Shown: positions 12,428-21,544, counted from the stretch's first letter. The stretch: 64,000 nucleotides of DNA from CAWDYA01 sp963806495 (GCA_963806495.1 CAWDYA010000004.1:186001-250000), one strand, 5' to 3'. The notes: generated from the letters alone by a model not told the origin. Program-made: numbers and translations.

Positions 12428-13175
12428 TCCCAACAAGATGTCGTTCCTCCAGCACCTCGAAGAGCTCCGGTTCCGGCTCATGCGGTCGGTCATCGCGCTC
12501 GTGGTCGGCTTCTTCGCCGCCTGGCCCGTCTCCGAGAGGATCTACGCCGTGCTGGTCCGCCCGGTGCAGGGCGCCCTGCCCGAGGGGACGAAGCTGGCCT
12601 ACACCGGCATCTCCGACCCGTTCCTTCTGTACACCAAGATCTCCCTGTTCGCGGCGGTGTTCGTCGCACTGCCCTACGCGCTGCTGGAGTTCTGGCTGTT
12701 CATCTCGCCCGGGCTCTACCCGCGCGAGAAGCGGTGGGCGATCCCTTTCGTCGTGGTGGCGAGCTTCTTCTTCTTTCTCGGGGCGATCTTCGCCTACATC
12801 GTGATCGTGCCCTACGCCTGCCAGTACTTCATCGGGCTGGGGACCGAGGCCGGGTTCCAGCCGGTCATCACGATACGGGAGGTGTTCTCCTTCGTGATGC
12901 AGATGATCCTGGCCACCGGCGCGATCTTCGAGCTGCCGGTGCTGGTGTTCTTCCTCACCCGGATCGGGATCGTCACACCCGCATTCCTCTGGCACTACTT
13001 CGGTTACGCCTTCTTCGCCATCTGGTTCCTCGCGGCGTTCCTCACGCCGCCGGACGTCCTTTCCATGGCCCTCGTCGGATTCCCCATGACGCTGCTGTAC
13101 CTGCTCAGCATCCTGGTCTCCTGGGCCTTCCTGCCCAAGGAGATGCGGTCGCCGCGCGCCGGCTCCTCGGCGTGA
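12408..13175 (+). CDS. tatC: Sec-independent translocase subunit TatC
   Basis: This 255-residue polytopic inner-membrane protein recognises twin-arginine signal peptides. The N-terminal MSFLQHLEELRFRLMRS segment is the conserved cytoplasmic motif, followed by six hydrophobic helices and the conserved FLLYTKISLFAAVFVALPY and LTPPD stretches. It overlaps tatB by 20 bases and its stop overlaps the GTG of the glycosyltransferase (GTGA), so the three genes form one transcription unit. Confidence 0.95.
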   Translation: MTPRRLDPNKMSFLQHLEELRFRLMRSVIALVVGFFAAWPVSERIYAVLVRPVQGALPEGTKLAYTGISDPFLLYTKISLFAAVFVALPYALLEFWLFISPGLYPREKRWAIPFVVVASFFFFLGAIFAYIVIVPYACQYFIGLGTEAGFQPVITIREVFSFVMQMILATGAIFELPVLVFFLTRIGIVTPAFLWHYFGYAFFAIWFLAAFLTPPDVLSMALVGFPMTLLYLLSILVSWAFLPKEMRSPRAGSSA

Positions 13176-14308
13176 CCGCGCCCACGCCGGGACGGCGGCT
13201 CCGGCTGCTGCACATCGCCTCGGGACGGGAATGGGGCTCGGTGCCGATGCAGGCCCTGGCTCTGATGGAAGGACTGGCCACGAAGGGACATCAGGTGGAG
13301 CTCGCGGGGGACGCCGGCTCCGGGCTGGTCTCGCGCGCGGCGCAGCGAGGCATCGCGGCCGCGCCGCTGCCCGGCGGCTGGCTCGCCAGAAGACTCACCC
13401 TGCGGCGGCGGATCCGGGATGCGCGGGCCGACGCCGTGCATCTGCACGACACCGGCTCCCTGGCAGCCGCGGCCCGGGCCACGATCGGCCTGTCGCGGCC
13501 CCCCTTCATCCTGACGGTGGCCGCCGACCCCGGTCAGGGCGACCGGGCGCTGCCGCGGGGGCTGCCCCTCGCGCAGGTCGCGCGTTTCTGGGCGGTGTCC
13601 GAATGGGTCTGGTCGGCCCTGGTGAGGGACGGGATCCCCGAGGAGAGAATCGCGGTGCTCCACACCGGCGTGGATCTGCCGCGTTTCACCCTCGATCCGG
13701 CGAAGGCGCCGGCCGCCCGGCAGGCGGCGCGTGAGCGGCTGGGGCTCCCCCCCGGCGCGTTCGTGGTGGGCACGATGGTGCGGCTGGAGAGGGGCTGCGG
13801 GCTGGAAGGGCTGGCCCGGGCCTGTGCGATGATTCGCTCGGGGGAGCTCCCGCCCGCCGAGCCCGCGATCCGGCTCGTCGCTATCGGGGACGGGCCGGCC
13901 CGCAGCGCCCTGGAGCCGGCCGTGGCGCGGGAGTTTCCCGGGGGCGCGACCGTTTTCACCGGCTGGTCGGAGGAGGTGGACGCGCTGCTGCCCGCGCTCG
14001 ATGTCTACGTGCATCCCCGCCCGGCGGGCGACGGCTTCCCTGTCTCCCTGCGCGAGGCGATGGCGATCGGGCTCCCGTGCGTGACGACCGATCTGACCGG
14101 GATCCGCGAGATCATCGACAACGGCCGGCACGGCCTGATCGTGCCCGCGGCGGACCCGGAGGCGCTGGCACGCAACATCATGAAGCTGAGACGCGACCCG
14201 GAGCTCGCGCGCCGCATGGCCCACGCGGGCAGCCTGAAGGTCCAGCGCTACGGGCTGCGGGCTATGGTGGACCGGGCCGAGGAGTTATACTTTCGTCTCG
14301 TCCGTTGA
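13172..14308 (+). CDS. Family-4-type glycosyltransferase
   Basis: This 378-residue GT-B glycosyltransferase lies in a lipopolysaccharide-core neighbourhood. The N-terminal Rossmann domain contains LLHIASGREWGSVPMQALALM, and the C-terminal GT4 domain contains VGTMVRLERGCGLEGL and the E-x7-E region FPVSLREAMAIGLPCVTTDLTG. It starts with GTG overlapping the tatC stop by four bases. The sugar and acceptor cannot be deduced; neighbours suggest LPS core assembly. A TATACT hexamer at 14286-14291, inside its 3' end, could serve as -10 for the next gene. Confidence 0.87.
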   Translation: MTAPTPGRRLRLLHIASGREWGSVPMQALALMEGLATKGHQVELAGDAGSGLVSRAAQRGIAAAPLPGGWLARRLTLRRRIRDARADAVHLHDTGSLAAAARATIGLSRPPFILTVAADPGQGDRALPRGLPLAQVARFWAVSEWVWSALVRDGIPEERIAVLHTGVDLPRFTLDPAKAPAARQAARERLGLPPGAFVVGTMVRLERGCGLEGLARACAMIRSGELPPAEPAIRLVAIGDGPARSALEPAVAREFPGGATVFTGWSEEVDALLPALDVYVHPRPAGDGFPVSLREAMAIGLPCVTTDLTGIREIIDNGRHGLIVPAADPEALARNIMKLRRDPELARRMAHAGSLKVQRYGLRAMVDRAEELYFRLVR

Positions 14309-14335
14309 ACACCGCACAGTCGAGGGAGGCCGCGG

Positions 14336-15244
14336 GTGGAGATCCCGACAGGTTTCGTCAGGGCCGAGGCGAACGGCTTTCAGATCGTCACGCGTCCGGT
14401 CTACTACAAGCTCGCTATGTCGATCGCTCAGAGCGACCCGGAGAACCTCCTCGCGGCCGAACGGGGACCCGAGGAGCCGATGCGCGGGCGCGGGGCGAGA
14501 CTCGAGCTGCCCGGCGAAGGGGGCGAGACCCTCATCCTCAAGAAGAACCGCCGCGGTGGGCTGTACGGCCGCCTGTTCGGGGACATCCACAGGACCGACT
14601 ACGGGGCGATCGGCGAGATCATCCTGTGTGAGAGCGCCTGGAAGAAAGGGGTGCCGGTGGCGCTGATGGCGTTCGCCATGTCGGCGCCGGCGGGGGAGGG
14701 GAGGCTGGCGAGCTACCGGCGCGGCTACAGCGCCTCGATCAGGGTGCCGGGAGCACGAAACCTGATGGAGTGGCTCTCCGACACCGGTGACGAGACCGAG
14801 CGGCGCGCGGTCATCGCGTCCACCGCCCAGGCGCTCAACCGGGCCCACAACCGCGGTCTCAAGCACGGGGACCTCAACCTCGGCAACATCCTCGTGGTGC
14901 GGTCCGAGCAGGGTGAGTACGGCGCGTGGCTGATCGACCTGTCGCACTCGACGCTCGGGGGCGTGCTCAACTTCAGGCCGCGGGTGGACAACCTGGTGCG
15001 GCTGTACCGGTCGGTGGAGAAGTGGCTCCCCGCGATCGACGACGCCGGGGCGCGGCGGCGCTCCCGGGAGATCGTCTACTTCCTGAGGGCCTACACCGGC
15101 CGCGAGCCGGGCGCCGTGAGGAAGTACCTCGCCGAGGCGGCGCGCCACCGCGCGTCACTGCGGATGCACCGGCTCAGCTGGAAGGCGCGGCCGGAGACCC
15201 GGCGGGCCCGGCAGTCGCGACCGAACGCCGCAGCAGACCGCTGA
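14336..15244 (+). CDS. Lipopolysaccharide kinase (Kdo kinase / WaaP-like)
   Basis: This 302-residue protein belongs to the lipopolysaccharide-kinase superfamily, which phosphorylates Kdo or heptose of the inner core. The protein-kinase-like signature is HGDLNLGNIL (catalytic Asp and Asn, residues about 180-189) and a downstream LIDLSHS segment replacing DFG. The GTG start has a GGGAGG site. It follows the glycosyltransferase by 27 bases. Its 3' end runs 71 bases into the convergent heptosyltransferase gene. A Kdo-kinase function is inferred from family and context. Confidence 0.78.
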   Translation: MEIPTGFVRAEANGFQIVTRPVYYKLAMSIAQSDPENLLAAERGPEEPMRGRGARLELPGEGGETLILKKNRRGGLYGRLFGDIHRTDYGAIGEIILCESAWKKGVPVALMAFAMSAPAGEGRLASYRRGYSASIRVPGARNLMEWLSDTGDETERRAVIASTAQALNRAHNRGLKHGDLNLGNILVVRSEQGEYGAWLIDLSHSTLGGVLNFRPRVDNLVRLYRSVEKWLPAIDDAGARRRSREIVYFLRAYTGREPGAVRKYLAEAARHRASLRMHRLSWKARPETRRARQSRPNAAADR

Positions 15245-16292
15245 GGGCCGTGGCCGCCTGATCCACCGTGACCGTCTCGAGGCACGCCGGCTTGAGCGCG
15301 GGTGACGGGGCGCACTCGCGGAAGAAGTCCTGACGGCACGGCGCGCAGTGAAAGGCGTTGGTCACGACGACGCGCCGGTCCCGGGGCATCCAGGGCCCGG
15401 TCTTCGCGGGAACGCCGGGGCCGAAGATCGCCATCACCGGGACGTCGAGCGCGGCGGCAACGTGCATCGGGCCGCTGTCGTTGCCGACGAAGACGCCGCA
15501 CCGCTCGATGAGCGCCCCCATCTGCCTCACGGTCGTCGTGCCGACAGCGTCGATCCCCGCGTCGCCCACCGCCTTCAGCACGCGATCCGCATCGGCGCGA
15601 TCACCGGGGCCCCCCACCAGGAGGATCCCCGCCCCCTGACCGTCGGCCAGCCGGCGCGCCAGTTCGGCGAACCGGGAGGGGTGCCAGGCGCGTGGCCGCT
15701 TGGAGCTTCCGGTGGCCACCGCGGCGAGGAACCGGAACCGGTCCGCTCCCGCCCGATCGAGGAACGCCTCGGCGAACTCGCGGTCGTGTTCCTCGAGGTG
15801 GAACATGACCGGTCGCGGGACGTCGCCCGGGTCGCCGCCGGCCGCGATCGCCACCCGGAGGAAATACTCGACATGATGGATCCGGCGCAGCTCCGGTGTC
15901 TCCCTCACCGGATGGGTCAGGAGCAGCTCGCGGCGATCGGTGTCGAACCCCACGCGCCTGGGCACGCCGGCCATCCAGGCCATCAACGCCGCGCCGAAGG
16001 CCTTCTGGAACAGGACAGCCAGATCGTAACGGTTCGAAGCCAGCTCGGCGGTGAAGCGGCGGAAGCCGGACAGGCCCCGGTGGGCCCCCTTCGGATCATG
16101 GACGAGGATCCGGTCGACATACGGATGCCCTTCGAAGCAGCCGGCCACCGAGGGGCGCGCCACGATGTCGATGCGGGCGTCCGGGTAGCCGCGGCGCAGC
16201 GCGCGGAGCGACGGGGAGATCATCACCACGTCGCCGATCCAGTTGTTGGCGCGCACCAGGATCCGGTTTATGGATTGACGGGGGAATTCCAT
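15174..16292 (-). CDS. waaF: ADP-heptose:LPS heptosyltransferase, WaaF-like
   Basis: This 372-residue GT9-family enzyme adds L-glycero-D-manno-heptose to the LPS inner core. It has an N-terminal ILVRANNWIGDVVMISPSLRALR motif, a central GSSKRPRAWHPSRFAELA donor-domain entry, and the ADP-heptose-binding GVFVGNDSGPMHVAAAL motif near residue 275. The C-terminal region contains a Cys cluster (CAPC...C). It starts 4 bases after the upstream heptosyltransferase stop, so the two form an operon. Assignment to transferase II rather than I rests on the NWIGD motif and is moderate. Confidence 0.85.
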   Translation of the reverse strand: MEFPRQSINRILVRANNWIGDVVMISPSLRALRRGYPDARIDIVARPSVAGCFEGHPYVDRILVHDPKGAHRGLSGFRRFTAELASNRYDLAVLFQKAFGAALMAWMAGVPRRVGFDTDRRELLLTHPVRETPELRRIHHVEYFLRVAIAAGGDPGDVPRPVMFHLEEHDREFAEAFLDRAGADRFRFLAAVATGSSKRPRAWHPSRFAELARRLADGQGAGILLVGGPGDRADADRVLKAVGDAGIDAVGTTTVRQMGALIERCGVFVGNDSGPMHVAAALDVPVMAIFGPGVPAKTGPWMPRDRRVVVTNAFHCAPCRQDFFRECAPSPALKPACLETVTVDQAATALSGLLRRSVATAGPAGSPAAPSS

Positions 16293-16296
16293 CGAC

Positions 16297-17481
16297 TCAG
16301 GAGTCGATCCCGGTCGCGTTCCACCCCGGGCCCGTGGCCGCCCGGGAGGATCCCGCGCCGTGGTCGCGCGCGTGCGGCCCGCCCGTGAACGTCGTGTCCG
16401 CTGGCAGGCGTCCGGCCCGCTCGAGTACGTCGAAGGCGGCGTCCGCCACCGTCTCGGGTGGCAGCTCGTCCAGACAGGTCCTCGCGATGCATCCCCGGTT
16501 GCGGCAGGGGCTGCAGAACACCTTGCGGTAGGCGACGGCGCTGTGCGGGCCGCCCGGGCGGTTCACCACCGGGTCCGTGGGGCCGTACACGGCCACGACC
16601 GGCGCGCCCACCGTCCAGGCGATGTGCATCGGCCCGGTGTCGCCCGCCAGGAAGACGCCGCACCGGCGGATCAGGGCGGTGAGCTGCCCGAGGGTCATGG
16701 ACGGGGCGAGCGTGGCAGGGCCGTGCATCCTCTCCACCACCTCGCCGGCCAGCTCTTCCTCACCCGGGCCCCAGGCCACCACGACCGGCAGACCCGTCCG
16801 CTCGGCCACCAGGTCGGCGGCGCGGGCGAAATGATCGGGCGGGTATCGCTTGTACGCCTGCGTGCGGCTCGTGCCGGGGAACACCACGGCAGGCTGCACC
16901 GGGGCCGCTCCGGCCGGGCCGATGGAGGAGAGGAACAGGTCGATGTACGCCTCGTCCTCGGGCCGCGGCGGGATCGAGGCCTCGGGCCGGTCGATGGCGG
17001 CGCCCATGTGCGCCACCAGCGCGAGCGACCGCTCCATCCGGTTCATGCGGCGTCGGGGCAGCGCGACCGGCTCGTTGTAGAACAGGTGCGCCATCTCGCG
17101 GGCGTGGCCGCGGCCGAGACCGACGAGGCGGGCGGCTCCGGTCATGCGGGCCATCAGCCCCGTCTTGAGCGTCCCCTGGAAGTCGATCACGACGTCGTAA
17201 CGCGCCTCCTTCAGCCTTCGGACGAAGTCCGCGAGCGCGTCGCGAGCGCGGCCGATCTCGTCGGGGTGCAGCCAGACGCGCGACAGGGCCCGGCGCGGGA
17301 AGACCAGCACCGAATCGAGATCGGGCTGGTCCTGCAGGAGCGACGCGGAGGCGTCCTCCACGGCCCAGTCGATCACGGCGTCGGGATAGGCCCGTCGAAG
17401 GCAGGTGAGCGCGGGAAGCGTCCGCACCACATCGCCGATCGCGGAAAGGCGGATCAGCAGGATTCGCAAGAGGTCGGTCAC
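16297..17481 (-). CDS. GT9-family heptosyltransferase
   Basis: This 394-residue GT9 enzyme is related to WaaC/WaaF and probably adds another heptose to the LPS core. Evidence is the N-terminal RILLIRLSAIGDVVRTLPAL, the central FPGTSRTQAYKRYPPDHFARAA, and the donor-binding GVFLAGDTGPMHIAWTVG motif near residue 280. It also carries a C-terminal Cys cluster (CSPCRNRGC). GTG 17481 fits family starts; a TTG at 17529 would add 16 poorly conserved residues. The leader contains a CCGCCC-GGGCGG hairpin near 17493-17508 of unknown significance. Confidence 0.85.
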   Translation of the reverse strand: MTDLLRILLIRLSAIGDVVRTLPALTCLRRAYPDAVIDWAVEDASASLLQDQPDLDSVLVFPRRALSRVWLHPDEIGRARDALADFVRRLKEARYDVVIDFQGTLKTGLMARMTGAARLVGLGRGHAREMAHLFYNEPVALPRRRMNRMERSLALVAHMGAAIDRPEASIPPRPEDEAYIDLFLSSIGPAGAAPVQPAVVFPGTSRTQAYKRYPPDHFARAADLVAERTGLPVVVAWGPGEEELAGEVVERMHGPATLAPSMTLGQLTALIRRCGVFLAGDTGPMHIAWTVGAPVVAVYGPTDPVVNRPGGPHSAVAYRKVFCSPCRNRGCIARTCLDELPPETVADAAFDVLERAGRLPADTTFTGGPHARDHGAGSSRAATGPGWNATGIDS

Positions 17482-17539
17482 CTCGAATAGGCCGCCCGCA
17501 GGGCGGTTCGGACGGCTATTATGCTCCAATTCGGCCCGG

Positions 17540-17568
17540 TTGGCAAAGCCGGAATCCCGTGCTAGAGT
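17540..17568 (+). promoter_or_regulatory. Promoter of the Trm112-like / heptose kinase operon
   Basis: TTGGCA (17540-17545) and TAGAGT (17563-17568) are separated by 17 bases, giving a leader of about 40 bases before ATG 17616. Confidence 0.55.
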
Positions 17569-17615
17569 GGCCCTCGCCCCGGACGGACGGATTCCCCCGG
17601 GTGCCGGAGCCTTCC

Positions 17616-17786
17616 ATGCCCGTCGACCCGAAGCTCCTCGAGATCCTCGCCTGCCCCGTCTGCAAGACCCCCGTCGAGCCGACCGCCGATGCGGCCGGTC
17701 TGCGGTGCGGGCAATGCCGCCGCGTCTATCCCGTTCGTGACGACATCCCGGTCATGCTGGTCGACCAGGCGACCACCGAGCCCTGA
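17616..17786 (+). CDS. Trm112-family small zinc-binding protein
   Basis: This 56-residue protein has the UPF0434/Trm112 signature: PKLLEILACPVCKTPVE, a second Cys pair (CGQC) and RVYPVRDDIPVML at the end. Four cysteines form a predicted zinc site. Bacterial members often sit beside LPS or lipid A genes; here the heptose kinase begins 9 bases downstream. Eukaryotic Trm112 activates methyltransferases, but the role of short bacterial versions is not established. Confidence 0.85.
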   Translation: MPVDPKLLEILACPVCKTPVEPTADAAGLRCGQCRRVYPVRDDIPVMLVDQATTEP

Positions 17787-17794
17787 CCCGGCCG

Positions 17795-18769
17795 ATGATC
17801 TCACGCGACGCCGCCGGGAAAATCCTCTCCAGGGCGCGCGGCCTCAAGGTCGTCGTGCTCGGCGACCTGATGCTCGACCAGTTCATCTGGGGGACGGTGG
17901 AGCGGATCTCGCCGGAGGCCCCGGTGCCGGTGGTCAGGGTCGGCCGCGAGAGCCTGCACCTGGGCGGAGCGGGTAATGTCGTCTGCAACCTCGCCGCGCT
18001 GGGGGGCGAGGCGTGGCCGGTGGGGGTGACCGGGGCCGACGCCGACGCCGCGCGGCTGCGCCGCACGCTCGAGGAGAGCGGGATCGCGACGGAGGGCGTG
18101 CTCGAAGTCGAGGGCCGCGCCACGACCGTGAAGACCCGTATCGTCGCCCACAACCAGCAGGTGGTCCGCTTCGACCGCGAGCAGGACGACCCGCTCGATG
18201 AAGGCCGGGCCGCACGCCTGGCGGAGGCAGCCCTGGCGCTCATCGGCCGCGCCGACGCGCTGGTCGTCTCCGACTACGAGAAAGGCTGCGTGACCCCGTG
18301 GCTGCTGGAGCGCGTGCTGCCGGCGGCGTGCGGGCGAGGCATCCCCGTGCTGGTGGACCCCAAGCCCGGCCACTGGCGATCGTACACGCCGATCACCGCC
18401 ATCACGCCGAACCAGACCGAGGCGGCCGCCATGAGCGGCGTGCGTCTCCGCGGCGAGGAGGATCAGATCGCCGCCGGGGAGGCGATCCGCAGGACGCTCG
18501 GCTGCCGCGGCGTGCTGCTGACCCGCGGCGAGAAGGGGATGCTGCTGCTCGAGGAAGGGCAGGCCCCGTTCACCGTCCCCGCCCTGGCGCGCGAGGTGTT
18601 CGACGTCACCGGCGCGGGCGACACCGTCGTGGCCGGCATGGCGCTCGGCCTTGCTGCCGGCGCCTCGCTGCGTGAGGCCGCGATGCTCGCCAACGTGGCC
18701 GCCGGTGTCGTGGTCGGCAAGGTCGGCACCGCCACCGCCACCCCCGACGAGATCCTCTCGGCCCTCTGA
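17795..18769 (+). CDS. rfaE1: D-glycero-beta-D-manno-heptose-7-phosphate kinase
   Basis: This 324-residue PfkB-family kinase makes heptose 1,7-bisphosphate in the ADP-heptose pathway. It contains VVVLGDLMLDQFIWG, the substrate-binding Gly-Gly-Ala-Gly-Asn-Val, KTRIVAHNQQVVRFDRE and the catalytic DVTGAGDTVVAGMAL (Asp near residue 272). The length matches domain I of HldE only, so the adenylyltransferase (RfaE2) must be encoded elsewhere. It supplies the donor for the two heptosyltransferases transcribed away from it. Confidence 0.92.
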   Translation: MISRDAAGKILSRARGLKVVVLGDLMLDQFIWGTVERISPEAPVPVVRVGRESLHLGGAGNVVCNLAALGGEAWPVGVTGADADAARLRRTLEESGIATEGVLEVEGRATTVKTRIVAHNQQVVRFDREQDDPLDEGRAARLAEAALALIGRADALVVSDYEKGCVTPWLLERVLPAACGRGIPVLVDPKPGHWRSYTPITAITPNQTEAAAMSGVRLRGEEDQIAAGEAIRRTLGCRGVLLTRGEKGMLLLEEGQAPFTVPALAREVFDVTGAGDTVVAGMALGLAAGASLREAAMLANVAAGVVVGKVGTATATPDEILSAL

Positions 18770-18773
18770 TCCA

Positions 18774-18806
18774 CCGACCCGGCGAACGAGACTCCCCCCG
18801 GGTCGG
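18774..18806 (+). terminator. Hairpin after the heptose kinase gene
   Basis: A perfect 9-bp inverted repeat (18774-18782 with 18798-18806) has a 15-base loop and starts five bases after the stop codon. There is no real T-tract, so it may be a weak terminator or an RNA-stabilising 3' structure. Confidence 0.45.
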
Positions 18807-18909
18807 CACTGCCTTCCTGCGCCTGATGCTCCTGCGCCGGCGGGATAACCCACGCCGGGGCACGGCGGCGAGGGAGCGCGAGGCCGGTGCGCTGCTCGGG
18901 CGGCGCGAG

Positions 18910-19206
18910 TCAGTCGAAGTCGAACGGCTTGGGGGGCGCCTCGTCGGAGGTCTCGGCCTTCTTGACCGCCTCCCGGAACTTCTTCTCGAGGATCTGGTCC
19001 CGCTTGCGCTGCTCCTCCATCGCGCGCGCCAGCTTCGATTCGGTCTTCTTCTTCGACTCACCGACGTCCTTGAGCATCTCCTCGAACGACGCGCCGACGC
19101 GCTTGGGGGCTTCGTGGCGGAGGACGGACTGCGTCTGCGCGTCGATCACCATCAGGGCGCCGCAGCAGGGACAGTTGATCTCGAACCGCCCGGTTCCATC
19201 CGTCAT
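18910..19206 (-). CDS. Small conserved hypothetical protein with CPCC motif
   Basis: This 98-residue protein of unknown function begins MTDGTGRFEINCPCCGALMVID, half of a zinc ribbon. A long charged helix follows (residues about 40-85, rich in Lys and Glu) and the protein ends KPFDFD. Only two cysteines are present, so a metal site would need dimerisation. Codon use matches the surroundings. A TATATT hexamer ends six bases before the ATG and no ribosome site is visible, which suggests a leaderless message. It is convergent with the heptose kinase gene. Confidence 0.65.
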   Translation of the reverse strand: MTDGTGRFEINCPCCGALMVIDAQTQSVLRHEAPKRVGASFEEMLKDVGESKKKTESKLARAMEEQRKRDQILEKKFREAVKKAETSDEAPPKPFDFD

Positions 19207-19266
19207 GCCCCAAATATACCGCAGATCAGGGACTTCGACAGGTGGCGCCGGGCGGGCGCCCGCCGG

Positions 19267-19632
19267 TTATGACCCCTTGTGGCAGACCGCCTCGATATTG
19301 TTGCCGTCCGGGTCGAGAGCGAAGGCGGCGAAGTAGGTCGACCCATAATCGGGACGGAGCCCGGGGGCGCCGTTGTCCCTTCCCGAGGCCGGGAGCGCGG
19401 CCGCGTGGAAAGCGGACACCCTGCCCCGGTCGTCCGTCGTGAAAGCCAGATGCAGTCCCGAGGTCACCGGGTCCTCGCGCACGATCCAGACGCTCGGCTC
19501 GCCATTGTCGCCGAGCCCGATCGAGCCGGCCGACTCGTGAAGCACTTCGTACCCGAGCGGCGCCAGAGCCTGTGCGTAGAATCTTTTCGCCTTGCCGAAG
19601 TCGCTCACCCTGATCGTGACATGGTCGAACAT
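19267..19632 (-). CDS. VOC-family (glyoxalase-like) protein
   Basis: This 121-residue single vicinal-oxygen-chelate domain starts MFDHVTIRVSDFGKAKRFYAQALAPLG and ends FALDPDGNNIEAVCH, giving the expected His and Glu metal ligands. The ribosome site AGGAGG lies 7-8 bases upstream. It follows the AraC-type regulator by 77 bases on the same strand and is probably its co-transcribed partner. The substrate is unknown. Confidence 0.9.
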   Translation of the reverse strand: MFDHVTIRVSDFGKAKRFYAQALAPLGYEVLHESAGSIGLGDNGEPSVWIVREDPVTSGLHLAFTTDDRGRVSAFHAAALPASGRDNGAPGLRPDYGSTYFAAFALDPDGNNIEAVCHKGS

Positions 19633-19709
19633 GATCCACTCCTCCTGTCGATGATGCGTTCGGCGGGAAGAGTACGCCGGCCGGGAGGCCAGGATCTTGC
19701 GGTTTCCTG

Positions 19710-20525
19710 CTATTTCGCGGCGCGCCGGTACCGACCGGGGCTGATGCCGCGGGCGCGGTGGAACTGCCGGATGAACTGGCCGAGGTTGCCGAACCCCGAG
19801 TCGAGGGCGGCCTGTGTGACGCTCGCACCGCCCCGAAGCAAACGGGCGGCCTCGTCGAGCCGCAGCGTCACCAGATAACGGTGCGGCGGCACGCCGACGA
19901 GATCGTGGAACACACGGCTGAAGTGAAAGGGGCTGATCCCGACCTCGCGGCCGAGCGCCTCGATCGTGAGCGGCTCGGCGAACCGCCGCCGCATCAGGTC
20001 GCGCACAGCGTCGATCCGCTCGGCGTACCAGGCGAGCTGCCGCGGCCGGTGAGGCGGACCCGCAGGGGCCGGCCCGAGCAGCGCGTCGAGAGCGTCGCCG
20101 GCGAGCGCGCCCGCCGCCATCGCCCCGATCCCTCCATCGATCGCGGCCGCCAGCGAGAGCATCCGATAGGCGAGGCTGTTGTGGAGGGGAGCCACCGGGA
20201 CGCGCTCGTCCCAGCCACGGCCGGCGGCGCGGGCGGCTTCCTCGACCAGATCGGGCGAGCAGTGCAGCGAGAGACAGACGTCGTCCGGTGTCACGCTGTC
20301 GTGGGTGCAGCGGTATCGCATGCCGGGAGATGTGACGAACACGGAGCCGTGCCTCAGCCGCCATGAGCCGCCGCCGGAATGCACGGCGAACGTCCCGCGC
20401 TCGACGATGCTGATCGCGTAGCCCGACGCCTCCTCGCGCTCCGGGTCTTGGTGAGGCACGCACGGCGTGTGGTCGAACCGCGTGAGGGTGAAACGGGAAT
20501 CCTGGAGCAGCACCTCGGAGCGCAT
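19710..20525 (-). CDS. AraC-family transcriptional regulator
   Basis: This 271-residue regulator has an N-terminal cupin-like sensing region (residues about 10-100) and a C-terminal double helix-turn-helix (residues about 170-268). The latter contains TIEALGREVGISPFHFSRVF and the AraC signature ASVTQAALDSGFGNLGQFIRQF. It probably controls itself and the downstream VOC gene (inference). A TACAAT hexamer ends five bases before the ATG and no ribosome site precedes it, so the message may be leaderless. Confidence 0.9.
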   Translation of the reverse strand: MRSEVLLQDSRFTLTRFDHTPCVPHQDPEREEASGYAISIVERGTFAVHSGGGSWRLRHGSVFVTSPGMRYRCTHDSVTPDDVCLSLHCSPDLVEEAARAAGRGWDERVPVAPLHNSLAYRMLSLAAAIDGGIGAMAAGALAGDALDALLGPAPAGPPHRPRQLAWYAERIDAVRDLMRRRFAEPLTIEALGREVGISPFHFSRVFHDLVGVPPHRYLVTLRLDEAARLLRGGASVTQAALDSGFGNLGQFIRQFHRARGISPGRYRRAAK

Positions 20526-20626
20526 GCCGGATTGTACCGCGATCCTCCGGATTCATCCCCTCGCGGGTGAGCCCGTCCGCCGTCTGCTAGAGTCGTCGCC
20601 AGCAACCCGACCCGAAGGAGGCGACC

Positions 20627-21529
20627 ATGTCGATCCGGCCGATCAAGCGGCTCGTGCGTTCCAGACCCACCATCGAGGGCGCGGGTGTGCATCTGCGCCG
20701 CGCCTTCGGCTTCGGTGATACATCCGAGACCGATCCGTTCCTGCTGCTCGACGACTTCCGCAACGAACGCCCGGAGGACTACCTCGCCGGCTTCCCGTGG
20801 CACCCGCACCGCGGCATCGAGACGATCACGTACGTGCTCGCGGGGAGCGTCGAGCACGGCGACAGCATCGGCAATTCGGGGGTGATCGGCGCGGGGGACG
20901 TGCAGTGGATGACCGCGGGCAGCGGGATCATCCACCAGGAGATGCCCCGCGGCGAGGAGGACGGCCGCATGCACGGGTTCCAGCTCTGGGCCAATCTCCC
21001 CTCGTCGCTCAAGATGACGGCGCCACGGTACCAGGAGGTCGAGGCGGCCGACATCCCCGAGCATGTCGATGACGACGGCACCCGCGTTCGCGTCATCTGC
21101 GGCAGGTATGCGTCGACGCGGGGCCCCGTGGATCAGGTGGCTGCCGACCCGATCTATCTCGATGTATCGGTGCCGGCAGGTGTGAAGAAAACGCTCGCTG
21201 TCGAGCACGCGCGTCATGCCTTCGCCTACGTGTTCGCGGGCGCCGGCCGCTTCTGCAACGCTTCGGGCCCGCTCGCCGTGCCGACCGAGCCGGCGGGATG
21301 GTCCGACACGACGCCCCCCTCGGAAGCCGACAATCGCACGCTGGTGCTCTTCGACAGCGGTGACGAAGTCACCCTGCACGCCGGCGAGGAGGGAATTCGT
21401 TTCCTGCTCGTCTCGGGCAGGCCGCTCAGGGAGCCGGTGGCCTGGTACGGCCCGATCGTCATGAACACGCGCGAGCAACTCAAGGAGGCGTTCGAGGAGC
21501 TGGAGCGGGGGACGTTCCTCAAGGCGTAG
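20627..21529 (+). CDS. Pirin-family protein
   Basis: This 300-residue two-domain cupin has the pirin signature PFLLLDDFRNERPEDY and FPWHPHRGIETITYVLAG, with the His-x-His and downstream His-Gln-Glu (GIIHQEMP) iron ligands in the N-terminal cupin. Bacterial pirins include quercetinases and redox-sensitive regulators, and the specific role cannot be read here. The ATG is preceded by AAGGAGGCGACC, a strong ribosome site. Confidence 0.92.
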   Translation: MSIRPIKRLVRSRPTIEGAGVHLRRAFGFGDTSETDPFLLLDDFRNERPEDYLAGFPWHPHRGIETITYVLAGSVEHGDSIGNSGVIGAGDVQWMTAGSGIIHQEMPRGEEDGRMHGFQLWANLPSSLKMTAPRYQEVEAADIPEHVDDDGTRVRVICGRYASTRGPVDQVAADPIYLDVSVPAGVKKTLAVEHARHAFAYVFAGAGRFCNASGPLAVPTEPAGWSDTTPPSEADNRTLVLFDSGDEVTLHAGEEGIRFLLVSGRPLREPVAWYGPIVMNTREQLKEAFEELERGTFLKA

Positions 21530-21544
21530 GCGGGCCCGACCGCC

